From Cladophialophora immunda (Eukaryota; Ascomycota; Eurotiomycetes; Chaetothyriales; Herpotrichiellaceae): a stretch of 64,000 nt of DNA. The stretch covers positions 6,076,001-6,140,000 of the forward strand of contig NW_015622541.1 in assembly GCF_000835495.1 (NCBI RefSeq), in the 5' to 3' direction. Made by a program: the position numbers and the translations under genes. Below, one piece after another: positions 20,336 through 30,340 of this stretch (within the stretch, counting starts at the first letter, position 1; every line of letters starts with the position of its first letter). The notes under the pieces are model-generated. The model was given only the letters and a program-made list of their open reading frames with translations. It ran no database searches and was not told the origin of the DNA.

Positions 20336-23145
20336 ATGGCCTCCGCAGTCGAGCCAAATGCGCCTGTCAATAATGGCACCCCGCGTCCTGCGACACCGAA
20401 AACCTCGCGAGAAAATGAACTGCCCCTGCCTCCAATTCCTGCAGCGGAGGGTGGAGGAGAAGAGTTGGATCCAGCGTCCAGAGAAAGAGTGCAACACGTC
20501 CTCTCTTCAGATGTAAGCGCAAGCTCAGAGTTTCCGTTGTGGCCCTCTGTTGACCGACCTCTCAGATTGGCATGAGCACATTGCTGCAACGGTTGAAACA
20601 AAGCATCGGCTCCACCAAAGTACCGTCCCTCTTGCCCTCTACCCAAGCTGGCTTGCTGACCGAGGACAGGACTTTGCGGCCTTCCTGAAAGAAAGATCGG
20701 TCCTAGAAGAGAAACATGCGCAAGGCCTCAAGAGACTAAGTCGGAGCACACACGAGTCGATAGGAAGACCTGATAGCAGACAAGGGACCTTTGCTCAAAA
20801 CTTCAAGGAGATGACTAGTACTCACGAGCGCATGGCGGAACATGCCCTGCAATATGTCACGACGCTATTCGCAATGTCGGAGGAACTCCACGACCTAGCT
20901 GCCAATTCTGAAAGGGCGCGGAAACACTGGAAACAGACAGGCTTGAACGCTGAAAAGCGGGTGCAAGACGCGGAAACCGCCATGGAGAAGGCCAAATACC
21001 GATACAACTCGCTGGCGGAACAGTACGATCGCGCCAGGACCGGGGAAAAGCAGCCCGGCAAGTTTGGCCTCAAAAGGTCCGCCGCCCAGCTGGAAGAAGA
21101 GCTACGACACAAACTCGAGGCTGCAGATGCTGATTATTCCGCCAAAGTCGATGCCGCGCAGAGTCAGCGAAATGAGTTGCTGAGCACTTTGAGACCGCAA
21201 ACGGTGAATGCGCTCTCAGAGCTCATCAGGGAGACCGATGCCGGCCTGACTCTACATGTCCAGAAATTCGCCGATCTCAGTGAGAAGCTGCTCGTGGGGT
21301 TTGGACTGTGCATTGCGCCTATCAAAGGCCCGTCGCCGATTCCAGGTCAAGGCACCAAGAGTCTGCGCGAACTAGCCTCGGACATCAATAACGAAAAAGA
21401 TTTGTCCGACTTTGTCCTTGGGTTTAGCAACAAGGCTCCCACGAGGCCAAACGAGATCAAGTACGAAAAACATCCCTCGCTCTCGCCAAAACAGCAGCAG
21501 CCTGGATTTACAGATCAATATTACAATGAAGATCCTTATACTCCGACTCACGGAAGGCAGGTTTCGGGAGTCACACCTTACCCAGGCGAGGAGTATTACG
21601 ATGATGGATCGCAGTCTCAATATTATCCAGGGAATCAGGGGCCCGGACAGGGGCCTCAACAGCAGCAGCAGCAAGTGGGTGCTCCCCAAGGTGCTCAAGG
21701 CCCTGTTCAAAGGCCGCCCGCTCCTGCACAACCTCTCCAGAGTAATCCTGCCGCAGGAAATCAACCGCTAGGCGCTGGGCCCCAAATTGCTGCGGCCGCT
21801 GTAGGTCAAGCTCCTGGGGCGGGACCGGGTCACGTCAGGAACGTGTCCCTAGGGCAGCCGCCTCCTGGTCAGCAGCCCATGAGTCAACAGCAGGCCCCAG
21901 GAACTCAGCAAAACGGCCAACCAGGCCAAATGGGCCCTCAAGGTCAAGGTTCTCCTCCTCAGCAAGGGATGGGTCGGGGACAACCACCACAGGGTATGGG
22001 ACGAGGACAACCGCCACAAGGCATGGGCCGTGGGCAAGCACCACCAGGTACAATGGGCCGGGGACAACCGCCTCAAGGGGCATCTGGTCCAGGTCAGCCA
22101 CCACAGGGTGCAATGGGAAGAGGCCAAGCACCTCCAAACGGTTCTGGTCGAGGTCAGCCACCACAAGGCCCCATGGGACGCGGGCAACCCCCTCCAAATG
22201 GAATGGGACGAGGAGCACCACCAGGGGCAGTCGGCCGTGGTCAGCCACCGCAAGGAGGCATGGGCCGAGGACTGCCGCCGCAAAATAGTGGCATGGCTCC
22301 TGCTGGCCCACAACAAAACGGGCCTCCTCAGGGAGCCGGGCGTGGAACGGCCGGCCCAGGGCCAAACGGACCTCAGAATGGCGCTCCTCGCCCAGGTCCT
22401 ACTGGTGGCGTCAGTACACTCCCTTCAAGAACCCAGGCAGGTCCGCGACCAGGGCCACCTATTCGGCCCGTTTTTGGAGTGTCCTTGGACGAGCTATTCC
22501 AACGAGAAGGATCTGCTGTACCGATCATTGTCATACAGTGTACTAGAGCCGTCGAGTTATTCGGTTTGGACGTCGAAGGTATCTACAGAACTTCTGGATC
22601 AACGCATCACATTATGGAGTTACGACAACAATTCGATCATGGTAAGATCACTGATCTTGAGTATTGAAGCACCAGCTGACCGATGTTTAGATGCCGATGC
22701 AGTCGACTTCCGCAACCCGGCGGCTTTCCACGATGATATCGCTTCGGTGACCACACTCCTCAAGCATTTCCTTCGCGATCTGCCAGACCCGTTGCTCACG
22801 GCAGCACAATACCGAGAGTTTATTCAAGCGGCCAAAATAGACGACGATATTGTGCGCAGAGACTCGGTGCATGCTCTCGTCAACGCTCTACCTGATCCTA
22901 ACTATGCGACTCTGAGAGTACTGGCAATTCATCTATTCAAAGTTGCACAGCACAGCGCCAGGAACAAGATGACCCACAGCAATCTAGCAATCGTGTTCGC
23001 TCCCACGTTGATGGGCCAGCAAGGCGGCGTGAATGGGAATGTGGCCGGAGGGGCTGACATAGCCGACGCGGGATGGCAGGCGAAGGTCGTCGAGACCATT
23101 CTCAACAACACCTTCCAGATCTTTGACGACGACGAGGCCGCATAG
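20336..23145 (+). CDS. F-BAR and RhoGAP protein, Rgd1-like
   Basis: Four exons: 20336-20512, 20566-20619, 20670-22641 and 22691-23145. Introns are 53, 50 and 49 bp. The product is 885 aa. The 54-bp second exon (IGMSTLLQRLKQSIGSTK) is needed to complete the F-BAR start. The F-BAR region (about 60-320) carries DFAAFLKERSVLEEKHAQGL and RKHWKQTGLNAEKRVQDAE. A Pro/Gln/Gly linker (about 340-670) contains a tandem GMGRGQPPQ-type repeat. The RhoGAP domain (about 678-880) has the arginine finger in GIYRTSGST (Arg near 717) and NKMTHSNLAIVFAPTLM. The yeast counterpart Rgd1 stimulates GTP hydrolysis by Rho3/Rho4 at membranes to guide polar growth and septation. The same cellular role is likely here. Confidence 0.93.
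21966..22290 (+). repeat. In-frame tandem repeat, GMGRGQPPQ-type units
   Basis: About eleven imperfect units of 27-30 bp inside the third exon of the RhoGAP gene. They encode variants of GMGRGQPPQ (GAMGRGQAPPN, GPMGRGQPPPN and so on). Units differ mostly at third positions. That suggests an old array kept by selection for a disordered proline/glutamine-rich linker. Confidence 0.85.
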
Positions 23146-23644
23146 TTGAAGAGGTCGCACATTTGTATCGACTCGTGGGATCACCGAATGTGCCTCACGG
23201 AAATCGATGGGATCGAGTCCACACGGAGGGTCTACAGTGTGGTCATGTACAATAAGTGCAATGTACTAGTGATTGAGCCAGGGGAAATGACCAGGGATGG
23301 ATTTCATTACAATGGATTTCACGGCGGGAATGTGAAGGCACGATTTATGAAAATGTCGCTGGGTGAATACAGATAATCCATAATGTCGTTTCCACGATCT
23401 CGTGTATCATTCCAATCTCAAGCTACTGACTTCAGCAACCGGAGTTCCGGCGTAAATGAGATGCAAAGTGTCGCGTCTTTGAAGATTTCCCCTCTTTCGG
23501 CCTCACCTCCTACTTTGCCACACTCCAACTTCTCCACGACCACTCTGTTTTCTGTCTAGTCTCTTCGGATATTCTGCCTTTGACGACGTCTATGTCCCAA
23601 TCCTGTGGACTCGGAGAACTGCCGTGCCTCCTGAATGATGTATC
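23146..23644. other. Intergenic region
   Basis: About 500 bp between two plus-strand genes. The final 150 bases are CT-rich and probably form the leader of the Clr5 gene. No other element seen. Confidence 0.35.
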
Positions 23645-25242
23645 ATGACTAGCCCTGCGAGATTCGGGACGAAAGATGAAGAGCCCTTTGTTGCGACAGA
23701 CGCCCTCCAAAGCGCCATGAGTGTTCATGGCTTAACGCCCCCAAGTCGACCGGCTTACCCTCCGTCATTGGCCGACTGGGAAGACTACAAGCCTATCATC
23801 CACAAGCTATACGCCCAAGAAGGGCGAAGCCTCTCCGAGGTGCAGAGGACTCTCTGCCAGAAATACCACTTCAGAGCGTCGTAGGGAGTCAACACTACAG
23901 TCGTCGTCGTCTCCTGCTGATCTCGTCTAGGTGTCGCTCATACAAGAACAAGCTCAGGTCGTGGGGGATTCGCAAATACTACCGGGCGGGAACTCCCCAG
24001 TCGAATCCGCCGGGCATCTTGTTTGATCCTAACACGGCTCTGATCTCTACCTTCAATAGCGAGTTCTCCGCGGGAAGGATCAAGACCGAAGACGATGGCC
24101 AGTTCATCACGGGCTCACCGTCGCGGATAAGCAGTTTTCCTCGGGATGGGTTCGCGCTGCCTGCCGCATTTGATCACAAAAGTCCAGCACTGCGACAGGG
24201 CACACAGCAAGAGCTGGTCAAGCGACTCCGTGATGTCCCGAGTTCAGTGCCCAGCTTCTTTATCAAGCACGCGATCGATGATCCCGCCGAGTCAATCGTT
24301 TTGGCCACTGATGCCTTTGTTAGGTCTTTCGCAGACAGCCCGCCTCCGCCCACCCCCACCGACGCGCCAATCAAGCAGATCAAACCCTTCCGCCGGCGGA
24401 AAAATTACATCTGGCACCAGTTTCAGCACGGTCTGAACCTCTTGGAGCAAGGCGACGTCCGCACCGCATTTGCAGACTTCCAAAGGGGCTGTGCCATGGC
24501 TGAGGAGTATCTGCTTCGCCCCTCCAAATATGCCCTGGTAAGTCTGTTGCTGGTCATGGGGAACCGCCGCTGGGAGCGCCATCAGCAGGTCTGGGAGTCG
24601 GTCTTGCGGTTCATGTCCTCCATGTCCGCGAAAGCGCTGGGGAGCCAGCACCCTCTGGCCCATATCATGAGAAGGATCATGGACTGGGACCTGATGCGCG
24701 GCGTCGCGCAGACTTCCCTGACCGTCATGTTAGACCTGAACCAACGGAAACTGGGACCCGCGCACCCGGACGTCCTCCTTCTGCAGCAGAGCCAGTCGGT
24801 CGAGCTGATGCGCCAGGGCGACTTCGAGCGGAGCGAGTCTCTGGTCCAGGACTCCTGCCGCGTGAGCCGCCAGGTCTACGGGCCGTCCAGCCCGGCGACG
24901 CGCAACTGCCTGCGCCGGCTGGGCAACCTGTACCTCGAGCAGCAGCGGTGGGACGACGCGGAGAGCGTGTTCGAGAACATCCTCGCGCTGGACTCCGCGG
25001 CGAACGCCTACCGCGGCCCCGGGGACGAAAGCAGCGTCTTCACCTGCCAGAACCTGTCACTGGTCAACTGCCGCCGGGGCGACCTGGCCAAGAGCCACTA
25101 CTGGGCCCAGCAGGAGCTGGATCTGGCCCTCAAGATCTACGGGCCCGAGGACGAGTACTATGCCGACTGCGTGAGGCGGCGCGCCGCCCGGCTCAATGGG
25201 GAGCCTCCGCAGAAGTGGTTCTCGTGGCTGGAGGTCAGCTGA
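23645..25242 (+). CDS. Clr5-domain protein with TPR-like C-terminus
   Basis: Exons 23645-23880 and 23931-25242 (50-bp intron, GTAGGG donor, TGCTGAT branch, CTAG acceptor), 515 aa. The joined N-terminus reads WEDYKPIIHKLY, then LSEVQRTLCQKYHFRAS and YKNKLRSWGIRKYYR (about residues 38-95), which is the Clr5 domain in full. The first exon alone ends at FRAS, and the splice supplies the rest of the motif. The C-terminal half (about 230-510) has helical pairs resembling tetratricopeptide repeats (GSQHPLAHIMRRIM, LGPAHPDVLLLQQSQ, YGPSSPATRNCLRRLGNLY, YGPEDEYYADCVRR). Clr5-TPR proteins are common in ascomycetes. The Clr5 domain is thought to bind DNA or chromatin, named after a fission yeast silencing factor, so a regulatory role is likely. 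The target is unknown. Confidence 0.87.
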
Positions 25243-25465
25243 AAGGAGCTGGTGGACGTCACCAAGCCTTTTGAACCCCGGTGCTCTCTTTGGGACGGGA
25301 CAGGTCCTTCAAGAGGAGACGATTACATGGACTTTGGATTCCATTGGATCTGAAGGACTGCTGGAAGCATCGGAAACGGAACAAGAAGTCCCACCTACGC
25401 GCGACGAACAGCCTACCATCCGCAAACAACTTGATAGGCTACGGTAGAGCAATCTCGTCCGTCAA

Positions 25466-26470
25466 TTATGGCTCTTGAGATTGGCAGGTCAATTTGAAAC
25501 CGCCCGGGACATCCCTCTGAAAGATACCCTGCGGATCATACACTCGACTTGCGCGCCCCAGTCTGGCGAAGTTCTCCGGCCCATAACTCTGCATTAGAGT
25601 CTGACCTGGATCCGCATAATTCAGGTGTCGAAACCGGTGAAGCATCCCCTGCCCCGCGGCGAGAGCGTCAAGATTCTTACCAACACAGACTGCGCGGCGC
25701 GTTCCACCAGGCTGTTGGCCGGGCTGTCCGGCCACAGCGCGGAGACGAGGAGAATATATGTGTTCCCATCGGCGATCGACGTCCCGAGCGAGTTCCCACC
25801 CCTGGCTGAAGTGTCAGACGAGATGATGGTCGGGAGTGGCTCGAAGGCGATACTCCACACCACCCCGCCGGGAACGGTGAAGTTGTAGAGGCTGGCGTTG
25901 AGGAGGTCGAAAGTCTGCTACATCAGCGGGGCGGAGGCGGTGTACGCGCCCGTCCAGAAGAGCCAGTTCTTAGAATTGGAGGCGTGAGCAGTGGGCTCGG
26001 CAGGCTTTCCCGAGGGATAGCAGAGGGGGGATTCGGGTATCTCACATCGGCGGCGTTTGGCTCTCGTTCGCAAACGTCGACAGATTCGTCACCATCGTCG
26101 TGTTGGACAGGCTGGGAATGGCTTTGTGGCCTTCAGTGAGCGGAATGCCGGCGGGTCAGGGTCCGGGCGTGTATAGACGGCCGAGTTGCTCAGCGTCCAC
26201 GCCTTGCTCGTAGCGTTGAACAAGAGGCCTGTCACGAGGGAGACGAAGGGGTCAAACGGCGAGGCGGTGGTCAAGTTGGTGAAGGCCTCGAAGACCCGTT
26301 CCCATTCGGCGATGGCGTGGCTGAGCGTCGTGACCGACACGTCTCCCTGCGCGATCGTGGCGAGGTCGACCTGCGTGACGACCCCGAAGTTGTTGCCGCC
26401 GACCTTCAGGGCGCGGAACGGCTGCGGCCGCGACGGCGAGCCAGGAGGACCCCGCGCTCACGGACACCAC
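25466..26470 (-). pseudogene. Truncated BBE-type FAD-linked oxidase
   Basis: Reading the minus strand, pieces of the C-terminal half of a berberine-bridge-enzyme-like oxidase appear in order. FRALKVGGNNFGVVTQVDLAT lies near 26420-26360, VTTLSHAIAEWERVFEAF and FVSLVTGLLFNATSKAW run to about 26090, and NSKNWLFWTGAYTASAPLM sits near 25980-25925. These are followed by SLYNFTVPGGVVWSIAFEPL and finally LNYADPGQTLMQSYGPENFA, which is the typical BBE end. There is an in-frame TAG directly after SAPLM, a frame change near 25625-25650, and no N-terminal FAD-binding (PP-loop) half upstream. The CAG-to-TAG change would fit RIP or simple decay. Intact relatives oxidise secondary metabolites or sugars with a bicovalent FAD; this copy should be inactive. 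Confidence 0.82.
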
Positions 26471-26933
26471 GTCCTTGCTTTTATTGTCTTCGGCTGGATC
26501 TTAGTCTTCCTATTTCTGTAACTTAAAATGCTACCGTTAAACCTAGCCTCGAAGCTGCGGCAGATCGATTTCATCGGCACCCCTTTCTTTATATCAGCGC
26601 TGGTCAGGAGAGCGACGTTTGGGAGAAGGAAGGCCCAGAACAGGGCTGGCCACGACCTGGAACGCCTTGCATGCCCCAACAACGCCTTGGTTCAAGAAGA
26701 GGCAGTGCGGCCTGAAGTCCGACCTCTGGCCTTGACAGAAGCGGGACATCAGGCTACAACAACAATTCCTTTCCCCCCAGCCTTGTCCCAATCTTCCATC
26801 ATTTGAGACACAAATCATCGAGGTTCAACAACAATAATTGCTACTTTCATGATCACTTTGAATTCCCGAATTCCCTCAGACCCATCAATCAAGGCAGTTG
26901 AATACATCTAGCTAAGACCGCATACCACAAGCA
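26471..26933. other. Intergenic region
   Basis: About 460 bp upstream of the next gene. It lies where the missing 5' half of the oxidase should be, but no FAD-binding motif is seen. The sequence may mark the break point that truncated the oxidase. Confidence 0.35.
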
Positions 26934-27638
26934 ATGGGCGTGCCTGCCTGGCTTGATGACTCTCGGAATCCCGGGGTGTGGATTGTCGCCATCTATCCTC
27001 TCCTGATATTCCTGCTTGCCCTTGTCTGCCACTTCCAGATGCAGGATTTTGTCGAAAGCTTTCCGCTGGCGCCAGATGATGCTGCAGCTACAAAAGAAAG
27101 CCAGACTTCAGACATAGGAGATACATCATCCATGGAGTACGACTTGATTCCGCCGGGTGGTGCGAGTATTGTCACAGAGCAGACAGACCCTGCGGGTGGA
27201 ATCAATCCAACCGCCGAAGTTCCCGAAGCTCGAGTTCCACCCTGTAGGGACGAATCTTCGGGACACACGAGTGTCGGCAAAACCGAAGGAGTCTCGCGCC
27301 CTAAGCAGTCGAAATACACCAAAGGAGTTCTCATTTACGGCCTCCAAATTCTTCTAGCACACCGCCTCGGGGCTCTCGCCACGAGACGAGTGCAGGAGAC
27401 CCACAGCATTGCAGACAAAGTCCTCGGGTTGCTGGCAATGACTGTCGTTACTTTGTTGGTCCTCACATCCCTTGGACATCTGGAAACGCCCAGATCAGTG
27501 ACACTCCGGGGGTATCGCACACATGGAAGATACGAACCGCTCACAAGTCTATCAGACCCTTGGACCCTGTTCGTTCTCTTCACCTTTTGTACTTTGATGG
27601 CACCATGGCTGAGGCTTCTTTTTGGCCTGATGGGGTGA
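26934..27638 (+). CDS. Small multi-pass membrane protein, unknown
   Basis: Intronless frame of 234 aa from an ATG at 26934 to TGA at 27636-27638. It begins MGVPAWLDDSRNPGVW, followed by a hydrophobic helix (about 18-36, IVAIYPLLIFLLALVCHF). A soluble, acidic middle part comes next (about 45-125). Two further hydrophobic segments lie near 160-178 (VLGLLAMTVVTLLVLTSLG) and 212-232 (LFVLFTFCTLMAPWLRLLF). I do not recognise the family. The codon use and the well-formed helices favour a real gene, but it lies between two pseudogenes and could be species-specific. Confidence 0.55.
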   Translation: MGVPAWLDDSRNPGVWIVAIYPLLIFLLALVCHFQMQDFVESFPLAPDDAAATKESQTSDIGDTSSMEYDLIPPGGASIVTEQTDPAGGINPTAEVPEARVPPCRDESSGHTSVGKTEGVSRPKQSKYTKGVLIYGLQILLAHRLGALATRRVQETHSIADKVLGLLAMTVVTLLVLTSLGHLETPRSVTLRGYRTHGRYEPLTSLSDPWTLFVLFTFCTLMAPWLRLLFGLMG

Positions 27639-27985
27639 TAAAAGCTGAGGAGGAGAGAAAAAGGTCTGTCTCCAGAGAATGAGCATCTACAAAATCAGCA
27701 GACTCGATGTCAAGTGAGAACTCCCTGTGATAGAGTCAGGAGGCACCTCAAAGTGATTCGACGTTCTCAATGTCATTGTCATATTGTACGTCGTGAAAGA
27801 TTTTGGATAGGAAGGTGACAGAATTTGGTACCGAAGCGACGTGGGCAGAGAATTATTGCAACAGACTCATCGAGGTATATTTCTCTAAAAGGCAAGGGCA
27901 ACGCCAGGAGTAGTTCACTGCTGGGTAAATAGCAAAGTTTGCGTTATCCAACGATCAGCTACGGCTCTTCTTCGCCGGGAGCAAC
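27639..27985. other. Intergenic region
   Basis: About 350 bp of AT-richer sequence before the transposase fragment. Terminal inverted repeats of the Tc1-type element were looked for and not found. Confidence 0.3.
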
Positions 27986-28250
27986 CATCATTGGCCTGTC
28001 AAAAGGCATTTCTCACAGACAAGAGCAGTCAAGATCGACGTTCATATCTCAGAATTCGACGCTTCTGGACACTCGATCTATGGCGGACAGTCCATTTTTC
28101 TGATGAAAGCCATTCTGGACTGGGACCACGCCGCAAACTCAAGGTTATACGTAAGCGAGGCGAGCGCTGTCATGATGAGTGCATTCGGAAGACCTTCAAA
28201 GCAAAGAATGTCAAGCATAAAAATGAGAAACGCTGGCATGTTTAGGTGGT
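27986..28250 (+). mobile_element. Tc1/mariner-type transposase fragment
   Basis: The frame 27991-28245 reads LDLWRTVHFSDESHSGLGP followed by KVIRKRGERCHDECIRKTF. This is the segment around the second catalytic Asp of fungal Tc1/mariner transposases, where intact copies have FSDE-x-H-x-GWGP and IRKPGER. Only about 85 residues remain. The first Asp, the third acidic residue, the DNA-binding domain and inverted repeats are missing. It is a dead relic between the small membrane protein and the HET pseudogene. Confidence 0.72.
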
Positions 28251-28259
28251 AATTAGCTA

Positions 28260-29730
28260 AAACTGCAAGTCCAATTTGGTCCAGGCCTTTTTGGACGATA
28301 GACTTGTCGAGTATAAAGCATTATCTTACTGCTGGGGAGATCTTACAACAACCGCAACAATAGATGTGCATGGCAAGGCCGTCAAAGTAGGTCACAATCT
28401 TGAGTGCGCTCTCCGTCGCCTTCGTACGAACCTGTTCTACCACACGAATCTTCTTTGTTCTGGTTGCGGTGAACCACGTTATCCGGCAACACTAGAGAGG
28501 CAAATCGCATCCCCTGGTCTCTTATGGATTGATAGTCTTTGTATCAATCTTCAAGTCCGAAAGAGCGGAGCAAACAGGTAGCTATGATGAAAAATATTTA
28601 TGCTAGAGCCGAAGAAGTCGTGGTATGACTGGGAGAGGAAGGAAGTGATACATTGCGAGCCTTTCGGCTGCTCCACGGACTCGATGATCTTTGGGATATG
28701 GTCGCTGAAGGTGCCCAACGCTTACTATCGTACCTAGTGGGGAATGAGCAATTCAGAGGCCATTGGCTTGCTTTGGGGCAACTTCTTGGACGCTCTTCGT
28801 GGCAGCGTATCTGGGTCGTTCAGGAAATCGTCATGGCTCGCAAGGCATTCGTCCTTTGCGGGCGTTGGGCCGCCGAATGGGGTCAAATTGAGAGAGCTAT
28901 CGCAGCCTTCAAGGGATGCTTCATCTACATTGACGAACTTCAACAGTCCGACATATTTCATCAGTCCGAGGAGCTGCAACCTTTTACCCCAAAATGCTGC
29001 AAACCTGCTGTTAATCCAGCAACTGAGATTCGTCGTCAAAAATCCGTGCCTGAGAAGAAGTCCCTATGACTTTCAGGCCTTGTTGGGATTGGCAAAAGGC
29101 AAAGATACGACGGAACCGCGGGACACAATCTTTGCACTACTGGGAATTTGGAAAGAGTTACGACACCCAGATTTGCTCGAGGTTGACCATGCGATCACAA
29201 CTTGCAAGCTTTACATGCGGGTTTGCCAAGTTCTGTACGACTACACTGGCACTGTTAACTTCTTGAACCTTGTCGAGGAGAGATCGCATCGCAAAGGACG
29301 ACCAGGATTTGGGGCTACCTGACTGGTGTCCCGATTGGAGGACGCCTTCTGCTCGAAGTGACAATTTTGCCCTCCTGGATGGCGCAACCGTGTCACATGG
29401 CTATCTAGAGTCAAACACCATACGATTGGCCTTCACCCGGGATTCCACATCCAAATGCGAATTCGACTTCGAGTCCAAGAGATTGATGGTTAGAGGATTT
29501 AAAGTTGACGTGGTTGAGGCCATCGAAATTGCGACGGATTGACCTTGATGCCGAGTTTCGAGCTAGCCTAGGACCGACCAAAAGATATGGCAAAAGAATC
29601 TGCTGGCACCTACCCAGCCCGGAGGAAGAACTTGTGTGTAACGTATTTTGGTCCAGCAGATTGAGTTCGGTCCGTCTCTCCGCGAAAGAAAACGAGCTTT
29701 TCGCTCGGACCACCTGACGTAAAATCTCGA
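28260..29730 (+). pseudogene. Degraded HET-domain (heterokaryon incompatibility) gene
   Basis: The HET domain start is clear at 28300-28570: VEYKALSYCWGDLTTTATI, VGHNLECALRRLR and GLLWIDSLCINLQ. The frame then shifts by one near 28550-28562 and continues as ERSKQVAMMKNIYARAEEVVV. There it meets TGA (28626-28628) where family members have the Trp of VWLGE. It goes on with SSWQRIWVVQEIVMARKAFVLCG. Later pieces in other frames keep family order: TTEPRDTIFALLGIWKE (about 29110), LPDWCPDWRTP (about 29310) and a tail to 29717. At least four frame changes and one nonsense codon are needed. Intact HET proteins trigger cell death after fusion of unlike strains; this copy cannot make a full protein. 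Confidence 0.85.
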
Positions 29731-30340
29731 GAAGCTGCCCTGTGGAATACTTCCTGCTTCAAGACTCAGCAGAAGAGAAGGTACAAGTTGCTAAAATGCG
29801 TCCGCCCCGAGCGCGAGGAAGAATCACGCCACAAGCGGCAGCGATATCAAAGCCAGAATACTTCTTCTGAGCAGGAATCTTGAAGAGACCGAGACGATCA
29901 AGCGACTCCACTGCTGTGTTGACATAATCAGTGTTAAGCGAGTGCCGCCGCGGCTGCGTCCAAGCCCGAAAAGGATGGATTTCAAACTTAGTCTCGCAGT
30001 GCACACTGCACACCCAACTGGTCTATTTGGTCCAGCAAGTTTCCCCCCCCCCTCGAAATGGTGTTTTGCCCAACAGGATTGGCTGCTCTGCAGCTTATGC
30101 TGACTCAGGGTGCAAGAAGCGAAACATGGCTTCGCGCCCGTCGCCGCCTTCGACCAATGGCAATAACTGGTGGGGACGAACGACGGAGACAACACACCTA
30201 CCAAGAAGACCTCAGCTCACATATCTAGCCATGCCGTCTAGTAAAAGAGGGGATCTCTCGTTACCCTACTTTTAAAGCGTCCAGAATGCTCCTGCATACA
30301 TACGAACATCCCGACTCAGAAGAAGGCAGGAGCAATCCTG
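29731..30340. other. Region between HET pseudogene and TF-like gene
   Basis: Open frames overlap on both strands (for example minus 29759-30013 and plus 29931-30275). None shows a family motif, so no gene is called. A C-run of ten lies near 30043-30052. Confidence 0.3.

Noticed and set aside
21835..22365. Long minus-strand frames opposite the RhoGAP linker
   Set aside because: They arise from the tandem repeat on the coding strand; the leucine/valine-rich products have no support.
29759..30204. Minus-strand frames after the HET pseudogene (for example LNTDYVNTAVESLDRLGLF)
   Set aside because: They look mildly coding, but the plus strand is also open here and no family could be recognised, so no gene was called.
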